Assembly (NCBI GenBank): GCA_964414815.1
Contig: CAYPXY010000009.1
Span: 1 to 64,000 of the forward strand
Reading direction: 5' to 3'
DNA length: 64,000 nucleotides
Source: Mariniblastus sp964414815
Lineage (GTDB): Bacteria > Planctomycetota > Planctomycetia > Pirellulales > Pirellulaceae
A program made the translations under genes and the position numbers. The first letter of the stretch is position 1, and each line of letters begins with the position of its first letter. Positions 52,825 through 62,700 of this stretch are shown here, piece after piece. The notes below the pieces were generated by a model. It was not told the origin of the DNA. It saw only the letters and a list, made by a program, of their open reading frames with translations, and made no database searches.

Positions 52825-52938
52825 GGGCGACCGGCAGGTAAAAGTTTACCCAAGCAGTATTGTGTTTCCCAGACGCTCGGTTGCGAGTCGCGGAGCGACT
52901 CGCCTACACGAGGGGACGTTTTTATCTGCCGCTCGCCT
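52825..52938. repeat. MITE-like dispersed repeat, copy 3
   Basis: About 114 bp. Left end GGGCGACCGGCAGGTAAAAG, right end TTTTTATCTGCCGCTCGCCT; the right end carries one change (CCGCTC for CCGGTC). Internal palindrome GCGAGTCGCGGAGCGACTCG intact. Located in the 5' region of the DAHP synthase gene. Confidence 0.92.
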
Positions 52939-52987
52939 TACACCTCAATCATACCCTAAACGTAGCCACTCGGCGATGAGAGGCGCA

Positions 52988-53749
52988 TCAAAATCCCCAA
53001 ACCAGTGCTGCACCGTAGTCCACGTCGTTGCTCTTGTTTCCCGGAGGCGGCGTGCTGTCATAACGGTTGTTCGCGAAAATTCGGAAGCTGATATTCCGCG
53101 GCGCATCCACCAGAAAATTCAATCCGACATTGGTGTTGAGCCTGAAATCACCGAAATCCGAGACGTTGGGGAAGTAGTCGATATTGGTATAGATTTTGGT
53201 GGTGTCCGTCAGTTGCTGTTCCCAGTCAGTTCCCAACTGCAACTCTGGAATCCAATCGTCGTTCGGCGAGCCGACTTCTCGCGAAACCCCGGCCCCCAAG
53301 CGAGCTTTCAAGAATCCCGAATCGGTGCGGTAAATATCTCTCGAAAAACCGGAGTGGATCGCGATCCGGTAATCGAAGTCCTTGAAGCGGTCAAATTCCA
53401 GGCCGAGCTGGAAGTAGACCGCCCAAATATCATTGATTTTCCGCTCGCGGCGAACCTGGCCGAATGCCCGGTCATTGACCGTCGCCGAATTATTTCGGCC
53501 ATAAAAGTAATTGGCGATGATATTAGTAGTATTTATTTCAGTGTCTCGGTTCGCTTTCAAATCGAAATTGATGTCCATGGTGTTGGCATTGCCGGACCGC
53601 CCGTTGACTCCGGACGCCACGGACCCAGTCCACGGATAAGGCTCCGAAGAAAACCAGTTGGCCATATCAAAATCGTACTGCCCGAACGTCTGTACGGGAC
53701 AGGACATGGAAAAGAATGAAAAAAGGACAAATAGAAGCCGGATCGACAA
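52988..53749 (-). CDS. DUF481-like outer-membrane beta-barrel protein
   Basis: 253 aa. The start is a TTG at 53749 preceded by AGGAGG with a 6-nt spacer. It gives a clean signal peptide (LSIRLLFVLFSFFSMSCPVQ, cleavage near TFGQ). The ATG further up (53809) has no SD. The mature part is a run of amphipathic strands: WTGSVASGVNGRSGNANTMD, TEINTTNIIANYFYG, FGQVRRERKINDIWAVYFQL, ending in a C-terminal Phe (ALVWGF) as outer-membrane barrels do. The SGNANT motif is typical of DUF481 (YdiY-like) proteins, whose role is not known. Confidence 0.82.
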   Translation of the reverse strand: MSIRLLFVLFSFFSMSCPVQTFGQYDFDMANWFSSEPYPWTGSVASGVNGRSGNANTMDINFDLKANRDTEINTTNIIANYFYGRNNSATVNDRAFGQVRRERKINDIWAVYFQLGLEFDRFKDFDYRIAIHSGFSRDIYRTDSGFLKARLGAGVSREVGSPNDDWIPELQLGTDWEQQLTDTTKIYTNIDYFPNVSDFGDFRLNTNVGLNFLVDAPRNISFRIFANNRYDSTPPPGNKSNDVDYGAALVWGF

Positions 53750-53851
53750 GGTACGCCTCCTGTGTTTACGTTGAGTGGGGTCCGCCACCCGAACGTTAGA
53801 AAATTCCATGCGGCTTGCCAAGATCAGTCCTGCAAGCTACACGGCAATAGT

Positions 53852-55441
53852 TCACCGATGCTCGGTTCGCATTCTGGCGATGCCGACGTGACGGCTGTTG
53901 GACTGGTTGTCAGGCATCTCTTTCAAATAATTCAGCAACTCATCCGTCGGATTGCTGATCGTAATCGACTCACCCATTCCATTGCCCGACTTCGAACGCA
54001 CGATAATGATCACCTCCTTGTCAGCATCGCCAGCTCCCAAGCCTGTCCCTTGGTCTCGTCCTTGGCCTCCTCCGAATCGAGGCATACTGGCCGAATTGCC
54101 AGACGCATGCCCCCTATCCCCAGCATCCCAGTTGACCGCGCGATAGCCCGGGCTGGGATCAGCTTCATTACTGGCCAACCTATCTCCTGGCGAACTGGAA
54201 CGGACCTTCGAATCCAGTGTGACCCATTGCATTTCGCTATCGCCCGTATTCAGGAGGTTTGAACTCGATTGAGCAATCTGTTGATTTTTTTGTTCATGGA
54301 AAATGTGTGAAAGATTGGCTTGGGCAAGCTGCCAGTGCAGCGTTTCCAGTGCGGAATAGATCCCTTCATCCGTTTCCACAGCCGCCGCGTTGCAGACCCC
54401 GATCAACTCCCCCTGATCATTGAACAAACCACCGCCACTTCGCCCAATTGCGGGTCGTCCGACGATGTCGTACTTTACGGCTCCGTCGTAAATCGCACTA
54501 TTTTTTATTTTGGTTCGTCGAATGGTGGGATTGGCACCGCCATCGCAGCCCAGTGTAAACGCGGCGTCGCCTCGCCCCACCGAACGGGATGATTCCGCCA
54601 GTTTCACCGGCTCGATCGAACGCCCCGCATGTACGGCCACCAAGGCGATGTCCCGCGGACCGGCGTCATAGGCGATCAGCTCTCCCGGCCCCGACTCGAT
54701 CTGACCATTGACGAAATTGAACTCGGCAGAAATTTTGCCGCGATGGCCGGCCTCTCGAAAAGCGTGGCCGCAAGTCATCACCAGACATTCGCCCTCGTGG
54801 CAATGAATGACGGTGCCCGTCGCATACGAAATTCCCTCCTGGTCTTGCACTTTCAGTCGCACCGTCGCCGCCAATGCCTGACGCTCCCGTTCATTGGCGG
54901 GTTCGGCAGTGCCCTGATGGACGGTGGCAGGCAGTGTGGATTCGTTTTGCGAAGCTTGCCGCCGTGTTTCTGCCACAACAGGTACAGCGGCTGACGACGC
55001 GGGGGCTGGAGGTCCAGCCACTCCTCTCACGTACCCGACGGCCGTGAACCATTCTCGCAACGTCGCTGCGTCGATCTGACCAGCATGTCGTCCCACCAGA
55101 CGGCTGTTGGCCACCATCGTCACGGTCGGCGTTCGATCGACCGAGAAAGTTTTCGCCCACTCGGGATGTTGCCCAATATCAACGGTGGTAACCGGATAGC
55201 CTTCGTGCTTGAGCGTTTCAATCGATGCAGCCACTTGCCGGCACGGAGCACAGCCCTGACTGGTGAAGAAATACAATTGGACATCGGATGTGCCCTGAGC
55301 GTGCAGAGTTCCAGCAAGAACAAACAACCACACCGCCGCCGCAAACTTTCGTTTCCATCTTGAAATCAGCGAAGCGCGAACATGCCTGGCTTGTCGAGCG
55401 CGCGAAATGAAAAAGAACTGGTCCGTCCTGGTTAACCTCAT
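53852..55441 (-). CDS. exported thioredoxin-trypsin-like protease fusion
   Basis: 529 aa. Signal/anchor segment near residues 30-50 (FAAAVWLFVLAGTLHAQ), then a thioredoxin-like domain at about 52-135 with YFFTSQGCAPCRQVA (CAPC) and DRTPTVTMV (cis-Pro region). A trypsin-like domain follows at about 185-370: His in MTCGHAFREA, Asp in AGPRDIALVAV, Ser in AIGRSGGGLFN, a permissive version of GDSGGP. The remaining ~160 residues are low complexity (Gly/Ser/Asn) and end in a basic tail. The start at 55441 has a GGAGG about 7 nt upstream. The combination of a redox domain and a serine protease in one chain is uncommon. Confidence 0.85.
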   Translation of the reverse strand: MRLTRTDQFFFISRARQARHVRASLISRWKRKFAAAVWLFVLAGTLHAQGTSDVQLYFFTSQGCAPCRQVAASIETLKHEGYPVTTVDIGQHPEWAKTFSVDRTPTVTMVANSRLVGRHAGQIDAATLREWFTAVGYVRGVAGPPAPASSAAVPVVAETRRQASQNESTLPATVHQGTAEPANERERQALAATVRLKVQDQEGISYATGTVIHCHEGECLVMTCGHAFREAGHRGKISAEFNFVNGQIESGPGELIAYDAGPRDIALVAVHAGRSIEPVKLAESSRSVGRGDAAFTLGCDGGANPTIRRTKIKNSAIYDGAVKYDIVGRPAIGRSGGGLFNDQGELIGVCNAAAVETDEGIYSALETLHWQLAQANLSHIFHEQKNQQIAQSSSNLLNTGDSEMQWVTLDSKVRSSSPGDRLASNEADPSPGYRAVNWDAGDRGHASGNSASMPRFGGGQGRDQGTGLGAGDADKEVIIIVRSKSGNGMGESITISNPTDELLNYLKEMPDNQSNSRHVGIARMRTEHR

Positions 55442-55871
55442 TCGTTCCCTCCGTGGAAATTTAGACGCTCCCTGGAACACGCCGTCTGATCGTGCTTCCA
55501 TTGGGTCTGGGTCATTGCCCGCAACTCATTTGCAGGCGTGCTGGATTTTGTTTGTAAGATCTACATGCTTTGTAAAATTGACCGACCGGGTCAGCGAGCA
55601 AAACTCCGTTTATCTCGCCGGGGTAGTCATCCAAAGCAGGTAGCCGATACTGAAAAAAGGATTTCAGCATCTTTTGTGCCAACTTGGCTAAAGAATTAGA
55701 ATCCAAATGCCGAAATGGGGAAACCTGAGTTGCGATAGTAAAGTTTGACTATTGTTGCTAGCATTTTATTTGTCGGGCTTTGCCTTTCAGGAATTGTCCC
55801 GAAATAACTTCCGTATTTCATCATAACCCGAAGCGTAAGCGAGGGACAATTTTTCGAGAGATGAAGACCTG
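55442..55871. other. intergenic region before the NfeD gene
   Basis: 430 nt without a credible gene, AT-rich in its second half (GTAAAGTTTGACTATTGTTG). It should contain divergent promoters. One arm of the dispersed palindrome lies at 55825-55847. Confidence 0.5.
55825..55847 (+). repeat. single arm of the dispersed planctomycete palindrome
   Basis: AACCCGAAGCGTAAGCGAGG plus GAC, identical to the left arm at 43304-43326, without the inverted partner. It ends 24 nt before the NfeD-type gene's ATG. Confidence 0.9.
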
Positions 55872-57401
55872 ATGTTTCGAATCGTAGCCTGTTTAATGGC
55901 GATCGCCACCTTGGCCTGTACCCATGATACCCATACCGCTTCCGCCGCGGTCATCAAATGCCCGGACGAAACGCAGCGTCCCGTCCGTCCCCAAACGTTC
56001 AGGAATCCTGGCTTGATCGAATTCAAGGGCGAAATCAATACGGCGCTCAAACGCTATTTTGACAACCGATTTGAGCGAGCTCGTCGCGACGGTGTGGACT
56101 TGTTGATTATTGAAATTGACAGTCCGGGCGGATTGAAATTTGAAAGCCTCGAAATGGCGGACAAACTTGCGAAATGCGATTGGGCTTACACCGTGGCGCT
56201 CATCCCTCGCGAGGCTCAAAGCGGCGGGGCACTGGTGGCACTCGGGTGCGATGAAATCATGATCGCACCCGATGCGAAGCTCGGCAACATTGGTGAAATC
56301 GGATTTGATCCCGAAGTCATGGCGTTTCGTCTGATTCGACCGAAAATTGAATCGACCCTCTCCCACGATGTGCGGCAACTGGCCAAAGCCAAGGGCCGTC
56401 CCGAAGAACTGGTAGAAGCATTTGTCGACAAAGATATTTTGATCTACATCCAAACCCATCGGGATGGAACGATCGAATTCCGTCAGTCGCGAGTCGACAG
56501 CCCGGATAAGCCCGATGCGCCGTGGGAGCTGATTCCTGAAGCGCGTGCCGAACGATTTCTGATACTCAGTGGTATTCGCGCTCGTGAACTGACTCTTGCG
56601 CAACATCTGACCGCGGATCGGGACGAACTGGCCAAAGAGTTGGGTGTCGAAAAAAAATCCTTTCGGACCTATCAGTACTCCTCGAACGATTCGATCGTCC
56701 ACTTGCTGAACCATCCACTGATTACGGGACTGATGATTGCGATTGGTTTGATCGCGCTGTACGTGGAGTTGACTACTCCGGGACTGGGAGCGGGCGGTTT
56801 GATCGCGGGGCTGTGTATGCTGCTGTTTTTCTGGAGTCGCTACTTGGGCGGAACGGCAGGCTGGCTGGAAGTCATTTTGTTTACGGCGGGATTGATTTTC
56901 TTGTTGATGGAAATTTTTGTGATCCCCGGTTTCGGGATTGCGGGTTTTACCGGCATTTTGTTGCTGTTCGCGAGTGTCATTCTGGCGGGACAGCACTTCA
57001 CGATCCCGTCCACGACCGAAGAGTGGAATCAGTCGATCAATTCGATCCTGGTACTGCTCGGGAGCGTCGCCTGCTTTCTGGTGGTGGTGATGTTCATCTC
57101 CCGCCATTTCGGTTCGCTCCCGCTGTTCAACCGACTCGTTCTCGAACCGCCACCGCTGACTACCGAGCCAACGGCTGGCAAGGATTCACAGGGAAAGCCG
57201 CTGCCAACGTCGCACCCTCACATTTCGGTGGGCGATTGGGGAAAAGCCGAATCGCTGCTACGGCCAGCTGGCCGTGCCCGGTTTGCTGGCCGCTCATTCG
57301 ATGTGATCAGTGACGGCCAGTTCATCGAACCCGGTTCGCAGGTCAAGGTCATCCGGATCTCAGGCAATATCATTACCGTGACCAGCGTGGAAGATGTGTA
57401 G
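55872..57401 (+). CDS. NfeD-type membrane serine protease (ClpP/SppA-like)
   Basis: 509 aa. N-terminal signal (IVACLMAIATLACTHD), then a ClpP-fold protease domain (about 45-270): IIEIDSPGGLKFESLEMA, catalytic Ser in PREAQSGGALVALGCDEI and Lys in APDAKLGNIGEIG. Four to five membrane helices follow at about 275-420 (LITGLMIAIGLIALYVELTT, IFLLMEIFVIPGFGIAGFTG), then a C-terminal OB-type NfeD domain (about 435-509; GRARFAGRSFDVISDGQFIE). This is the long NfeD1b-like form, which in other bacteria works with a stomatin (SPFH) protein in membrane quality control. No SPFH gene is visible here. Confidence 0.9.
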   Translation: MFRIVACLMAIATLACTHDTHTASAAVIKCPDETQRPVRPQTFRNPGLIEFKGEINTALKRYFDNRFERARRDGVDLLIIEIDSPGGLKFESLEMADKLAKCDWAYTVALIPREAQSGGALVALGCDEIMIAPDAKLGNIGEIGFDPEVMAFRLIRPKIESTLSHDVRQLAKAKGRPEELVEAFVDKDILIYIQTHRDGTIEFRQSRVDSPDKPDAPWELIPEARAERFLILSGIRARELTLAQHLTADRDELAKELGVEKKSFRTYQYSSNDSIVHLLNHPLITGLMIAIGLIALYVELTTPGLGAGGLIAGLCMLLFFWSRYLGGTAGWLEVILFTAGLIFLLMEIFVIPGFGIAGFTGILLLFASVILAGQHFTIPSTTEEWNQSINSILVLLGSVACFLVVVMFISRHFGSLPLFNRLVLEPPPLTTEPTAGKDSQGKPLPTSHPHISVGDWGKAESLLRPAGRARFAGRSFDVISDGQFIEPGSQVKVIRISGNIITVTSVEDV

Positions 57402-57421
57402 AACGGAATTCATTCCGTTCT
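57400..57421. terminator. perfect hairpin between convergent genes
   Basis: AGAACGGAAT-TC-ATTCCGTTCT, a 10-bp stem overlapping the NfeD gene stop codon, 11 nt from the end of the convergent gene. No T-tract; a role as bidirectional terminator is inferred from position. Confidence 0.45.
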
Positions 57422-57431
57422 GCACATATCA

Positions 57432-57935
57432 TCACCTCAGCTTCTCCAAACCAACCTGAACACGCCGCTGGTTTACCATCTGAAAAGCCTCCGGCAGTTG
57501 CTTGAGTAGTTTGACCAGCTGGGATGTTGTCACGCCAAGCCGCTCTGCGGTTTTCCGAATGTTGAACTGGTCAAATTCCAGGTGATTGAGTACCTCCGTC
57601 AGAATTGCGGGGAAATCGACATGCGACTCGCTTACGTGGATCTGCTTTCCACTTTGGCGCGACCTCCAGAGTTCCGAGGGCGCGCCATCTTCTTCAAAAG
57701 GCGACCGAATTGCTAGTGCTAATCGGATGCGCAGTCGTTCGATGGCAACCTTCCGGTTTTCATGTTGACTTCGTCTCTCACTGGCCTGTCCAACAATCCC
57801 CGTTGGCAGATGAGTAATAACGATTGCCGACTCGGTCTTGTTGCGATGCTGGCCGCCTGGCCCGGAACCCTTGGTGGTTCGGACTTCACATTGAGCCAAC
57901 AGCTCTTCGATCGACAAAAGGGCGGGGTGGTTCAA
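57432..57935 (-). CDS. RF-1-domain (GGQ) protein, ArfB/peptidyl-tRNA hydrolase-like
   Basis: 167 aa. Contains the peptide-release motif in RTTKGSGPGGQHRNKTESAI, followed by ASERRSQHENRKVAIERL, as in the catalytic domain of class I release factors, but has no codon-recognition domains. E. coli ArfB is smaller and ends in a basic tail that enters the mRNA channel. Here the C-terminal ~55 residues instead look like a helical DNA-binding-type domain (NIRKTAERLGVTTSQLVKLL, a HTH-like pattern). Function probably ribosome rescue or peptidyl-tRNA hydrolysis, by family. Confidence 0.87.
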   Translation of the reverse strand: MNHPALLSIEELLAQCEVRTTKGSGPGGQHRNKTESAIVITHLPTGIVGQASERRSQHENRKVAIERLRIRLALAIRSPFEEDGAPSELWRSRQSGKQIHVSESHVDFPAILTEVLNHLEFDQFNIRKTAERLGVTTSQLVKLLKQLPEAFQMVNQRRVQVGLEKLR

Positions 57936-58021
57936 CCGAGTACGTCAGCCCTATTGAAGAATGACAACGGGAATAATTGAAAAGCGATAATGGGGGGATA
58001 CATCCGTGGAAAAAAGAAAAA

Positions 58022-58050
58022 GGGTTCGATGAACATCGAACCCTTCTTTT
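58022..58050 (-). terminator. intrinsic terminator, likely bidirectional
   Basis: GGGTTCGATG-AA-CATCGAACCC (58022-58043), a perfect 10-bp stem. On the minus strand it is followed by a run of T (complement of AAAAAAGAAAAA at about 58010-58021); on the plus strand by TTCTTTTG. It lies 78 nt beyond the stop of the minus-strand lipoprotein gene and should end the DUF1559/lipoprotein transcript. Confidence 0.85.
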
Positions 58051-58127
58051 GTTTAAACCGTGAAGTACATCAAACTTCGAAAATCAAGTCTGATACGGAC
58101 TTCTTCCTTTTGCAGATACAAACGTAT

Positions 58128-58340
58128 CTAATCAAGAGGAACCACTGCTTCAGATTCTGTGGCTGTCGTCGTCGCTCCACCGCTTCCGCCGCTGCCTGCG
58201 CTCACTTCAACGGGTGATTCGGCCGTTGGAGGCACAAACGCTTTTGGATCCGGCTCGGTGACTTTAGCCGTGCCATCATTGCATCCGGCAGCCACCATCA
58301 TCGCAAGTGCGAAAACGGCACATCCGATCTTTTTTATCAT
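58128..58340 (-). CDS. small lipoprotein paired with the DUF1559 gene
   Basis: 70 aa: lipoprotein signal IGCAVFALAMMVAAGC (lipobox AAGC, Cys near residue 20), then a Pro/Ser/Gly/Thr-rich disordered tail (SAGSGGSGGATTTATE). An AAGGAAG precedes the ATG. It lies 44 nt after the DUF1559 gene, a pairing I recall as frequent in planctomycetes. Role unknown; anchoring or assembly of the pseudopilin-like partner is a guess. Confidence 0.8.
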   Translation of the reverse strand: MIKKIGCAVFALAMMVAAGCNDGTAKVTEPDPKAFVPPTAESPVEVSAGSGGSGGATTTATESEAVVPLD

Positions 58341-58384
58341 AACTTCCTTTCGTTCGTTAAATTTTAGAATACTTACTTAGTTTG

Positions 58385-59407
58385 TTACTTGACGTCGTTC
58401 AAAGATGTAGTACGTCCATCAGCCACTCCCGCCATGTACATCATCAGTTGCAGCGTAGCATCAACTGGAATCGATTGTACGGAAGCGTCTGCCATTGCGA
58501 GATTCGTTGTACCTGGGTGGTTACTCTTAAACTTGGCATGATAGCCACCGCCAGCAGTTGAAGCCCAGCTTCCCATTGGAAAAATGGATTGCGAGATCCA
58601 TGGAACCTGGAAAATTGCTTGGTCAATAGGCCATGTGCTACGATCTCTTCTGGTTTCACCGAACATAAATGTGTTCGCGGATCCATCAGGAATCCCAGCC
58701 AGCTTTGTGTTATTTCGGTTTAGGAAGACTCCGTAGTAGGTTCCCCAACCCGTTGCCGGTGTAGGTACATTCGCCCCATTGGCGCCCTCTTTGCCGTAAG
58801 CACCGCTTACACCAACATAGTTGGTGTGGGCAACAGGATTCGTTGCACTCCATCGATAGATATTTGTAAAATATCCAACTGAAGTAAACCACGAACCTGC
58901 TGTTGAGTCGAGATAGGTATAGATCGTGGCCCAAAAGTTCTCGGCAATAATGGTATCCGAAGGACACTCAAACGACGAGACCCTGGACAACGAAGCAAAT
59001 CGGGATGGCGCTCCGCCAGCCAAATTGTAGTTGTACCAAACTCCATATCCTGCGCCGTCATCACCGAACATTCTTCGGTCTCGAACCGGCTCGACGTTCA
59101 CATTCAGATTGACCGCCTCGATCTGAGGCAGGATGTGGACCAAAATTCCCATCTCTTGAGCTGCAACACCACCTGGAAGCGTATCTGCCTCACGGGCGTG
59201 CAGCATCCCTGGTGGCAATGTCATAAACGTGCCTTCGTAGTTGTGAAGTGCGATGGCAATTTGGCGCAAATTGTTGGCACATGTCGTACGACGTGCGGCT
59301 TCACGAACCTGCTGAACTGCTGGCAACAACATTGCAATCAAAATTCCGATGATCGCAATGACAACCAATAGTTCTACTAGAGTAAAACCTGAGCTTTTTC
59401 TAGTCAT
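58385..59407 (-). CDS. DUF1559 protein with prepilin-type N-terminal methylation motif
   Basis: 340 aa. The N-terminus GFTLVELLVVIAIIGILIAM is a type IV pilin/type II pseudopilin signal (cleavage after Gly, Glu at mature position 5). It is followed by QVREAARRTTCANNLRQIAI, the hallmark of the planctomycete DUF1559 family. The C-terminal end NLAMADASVQSIPVDATLQ is also family-typical. Large numbers of these genes occur per planctomycete genome; they are thought to be surface or secretion-system pseudopilins. An AGGAG 8 nt upstream supports the start. It is co-transcribed with the small lipoprotein. Confidence 0.95.
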   Translation of the reverse strand: MTRKSSGFTLVELLVVIAIIGILIAMLLPAVQQVREAARRTTCANNLRQIAIALHNYEGTFMTLPPGMLHAREADTLPGGVAAQEMGILVHILPQIEAVNLNVNVEPVRDRRMFGDDGAGYGVWYNYNLAGGAPSRFASLSRVSSFECPSDTIIAENFWATIYTYLDSTAGSWFTSVGYFTNIYRWSATNPVAHTNYVGVSGAYGKEGANGANVPTPATGWGTYYGVFLNRNNTKLAGIPDGSANTFMFGETRRDRSTWPIDQAIFQVPWISQSIFPMGSWASTAGGGYHAKFKSNHPGTTNLAMADASVQSIPVDATLQLMMYMAGVADGRTTSLNDVK

Positions 59408-59719
59408 TGGGTACTCTCCTAATGGAAAAATATAAAAAAACTAATTCGGAGTTCACCCACTATGGGTAACTCCATTTGCAACCATGAATTCTATGCCATT
59501 ACGAACCGCGTTACAAGTAGTTTTTGCACCTAATCTGCCGTTTTTTGATATTTTTGCCGAAACCAATAGGTGTTATTTTTTTTACAAACGGTGAGGCCGC
59601 TGGCCAACGAAGAAAAAGCAAAAAAAAAATGCTGACAGTGACCTGATGTGTCAAAGCCACTCTTTATTTTTATAATCGCTTGGCAATTTCTATCTGATTC
59701 AGGAGCATACCTCAAATTC
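59408..59719. other. intergenic region between DUF1559 gene and addB-like gene
   Basis: 312 nt, strongly AT-rich with A and T tracts (TTTTTTTACAAA, AAAAAAAAAT). Contains divergent promoters by position; no -35/-10 pair was convincing. An in-frame GTG at 59648 could extend the next gene by 24 residues. Confidence 0.5.
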
Positions 59720-62700
59720 ATGGCCGGAAAAAACGTTCAAAAATCGCTGTTTTACACGGAAAACGAGCCTGATCTCCGTGTCTTTCTGGGGCTCGATCGA
59801 CCGCCCTTGGTGACGGCAATCGAGTGGCTCGAACGGGAACCAAGCGCCGAAGAAGAAAAATCGGTCTGGTCGCTGGGGCAATATATCATCGTCGTTCCCA
59901 CCGAGCGAAGCAAATTTCGGTTTGAACAGTTGCTGGCCGAGCGGTCGGAAGCCGAAAACCGGAATCTCGATCCACCGATGGTGGTCACGCTCGGTGAGCT
60001 GCCAGAGTTGCTATACGTTTCGAAAAAAGAGCTGGCATCGGAACTGGTTCAGCAAATTGCCTGGGCCAATGCGCTTGCCGAGATAACCGCATCCCAATTC
60101 AAAAAACTGACTGGACGAGAGGAAGACGAACGCCCCGCAGATTGGCAGCCGCTGGCGGCAATGATCGGAGCATTGCACGACCGCTTGGCAGCCGATTTGT
60201 GGAATTTCTCCGGCGTTGCCAAGCAACTGGCGAAATTGCCCGGATTTTTAAAGGCGGAGCTTTTCCGTTGGCAAGTCCTGGCGGCGGTCGAAAAAAATTA
60301 TTACCAAATGCTCAATGAAGCGAATCTTTGGGATAAACAGGCCGCTCGACTTGATGCTGTGGGAGGAGTCGATGGCAAGCAGCCCAGTCAATGCTATACC
60401 ACGAAGACGATTGTGATGCTGGCCACCGCCGACTTACCTCGATTGATTGGCTCAATGGTGCAGCAGATCGCGAGCGCGGTACCCGATCAACTCAAGATTC
60501 TTGTTGCGGCACCGCAGAGCATGGCGGATCGATTCGATGGTATTGGTAGACTGATCGTCGACCAATGGCTCGACGCCACGATTTCGATTTCCGATGATTC
60601 CATTCGCGTCGTTGACCAACCGATTGACCAGGCGATGGCAGCGGTGGAGTTTCTTCCTTCCGTGAAGGAACGAAAAAATAAGGACGTAACGATTGGCGTT
60701 CCCGACGAGTCGGTGATTCCGCAACTCGAGAGGACGCTCAAGTCGCGGGGAATTGCCAGCCGGTCCCTGCCGGGGCGGCGACTGCTGGAAACACCGCCGG
60801 CGAAATTTCTGGAGGCGAGTCGTGATTACCTGCGCGACTTCAGTTTTGATGCGTTTGCGGCGCTGGTGCGGCATCCCGATGTCTTTGAATGGTTGTGCCA
60901 GCAGGTTCAACCGATATCGTGGATTTCGGATCTCACTGTTTTTCAAAACGATTACTTGCCGGAAACGATTTGGCTGCTCGATGTTGAGCCGTTCGGCGAT
61001 CCTGAAAAAATTGCCAGCGAATATGATTCAGACGATGCCGCGTCGCAGGCGCGGGCCAAGCAACGTGCCGAGGCGATCGGGCGGCTGAATCAAGTACATG
61101 CAGCGATGCAGCCGTTGCTGGGCGCGTTGGTCAGGCCGGAGGGGGATGTTTTCGGGGGGATGACACACGGTGACGCCTATCCCACATCCGAGCGCTCGAC
61201 AGGCGGAGACGCCTATCCCACGTTTGATCGGCCTGTTTCTGCTTGGGCGCCTCTGTGGCATCGAGCGATGCTGAAAATTTATGAAGACCGAGAATCTACT
61301 GGCAGCCATGAAGCGGAGTATCTGGCGATGGAGGGGCTCAATGCGCTGAGCCGGCTGTTTGAAGAGCAGGCCCGAATCCCTGAGCGGTTTCAACCGACGG
61401 TGTCGGCTATTGATGCCGTCCACTGGGTGCTGAAACTGGCGGCCAGCCGCCGTGTGTTGGCGCCTGAAAATCCGGATGCGATTGAGCTGGCGGGCTGGCT
61501 AGATCTGGCGCTCGATGATGTGCCCGTCTTGATTGTGACGGGGGTGAACGACGGCCATGTCGGAAGTTCGGAACGCGATCATGCCTTCTTGCCGAATGAG
61601 CTGTGCAAGAAGCTGGAGATCGGGGAAGACGACCGGCGATTTGCGCGAGACACCTATGCCATGACGGTGATGACGAGCGTTCGCACCCAGTATCACTTGA
61701 TTGCTGGGCGGCATGAGGATGGGGGTGAACCGCTTAAGCCCAGCCGACTGCTGTTTGCTGATACACCGCTGGTGTCGGCCAAACGCGCCCAAGCGTTCTT
61801 CAATTACGCAGGTAAAAAGCAAACCCTGTTTTGGCTGGGCGACGCAGCAAAGTGCCCGCCCAACCAGTCGTTTGAAATTCCCAAGCCGCACCTTTCCAGA
61901 CCGGTCGAACAGATTTCCGTAACCAAGTTCCGGGAGTATCTGAAATGTCCCTATCGGTTCTATCTCGATCATGTGATGCGTCTGGAAACCGTCACCGATG
62001 ACTGGCGGGAGCTTGACGCCGGGCGGTTCGGGACGCTGTTGCATGACTGCCTGGAGCATTTTGGAAAGAGTGATGAACGTGATGCAACGCATCCCGAACG
62101 AATTTTGCGGTTTTTGAACGATGCCCTGAATCAACGGGTGGCCCGGCAAACCCAGGGAACGCAGCATCCGGCGTTGGAAATTCAGTTGCAACAAATTCGA
62201 TTGCGGTTCGAACGATTTTCACAAATTCAGGCCGATCGACGATCAGCCGGATGGTTCATCGCTTCAACGGAAGAAATGATCGAACACGATTTCGATGTCG
62301 ATGGAAAGCCGTTCAGGATTCGAGGCAAAATCGATCGTATCGACCAGCATGAAATCACGGGCCAGATCGCAGTTTGGGATTACAAATCTTCCGACAAGGG
62401 CGATGGCCCACTGACCTATCACTATGCTCCGAAGAAAAAAGAGTGGAAGGACTTGCAACTGCCCCTCTACCGTTACCTGGTGCAGGAACTGGAGCCGTTC
62501 AAAAATGCTGATCTGTCGAATCTGATTACGGGCTATGTGTTGCTGCCGAAACGACTGGAGGAAATTCGCTTTGAAGAGACGGGCTGGACGGAGGCCGAAT
62601 ACGAGGAGGCAGCCGGTGTGGCGCGGCAGGTGTTGCGGCAAATCCGGCGATCTATTTTCTGGCCGCCGAGCCCTGAACCACCCCTGTTTTCAGAAGACTT

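Noticed and set aside
55893..57107. 404-codon open frame antisense to the NfeD-type protease
   Set aside because: The sense protein has clear membrane helices and catalytic residues. The reverse frame is rich in Arg/His/Gln with no domain.
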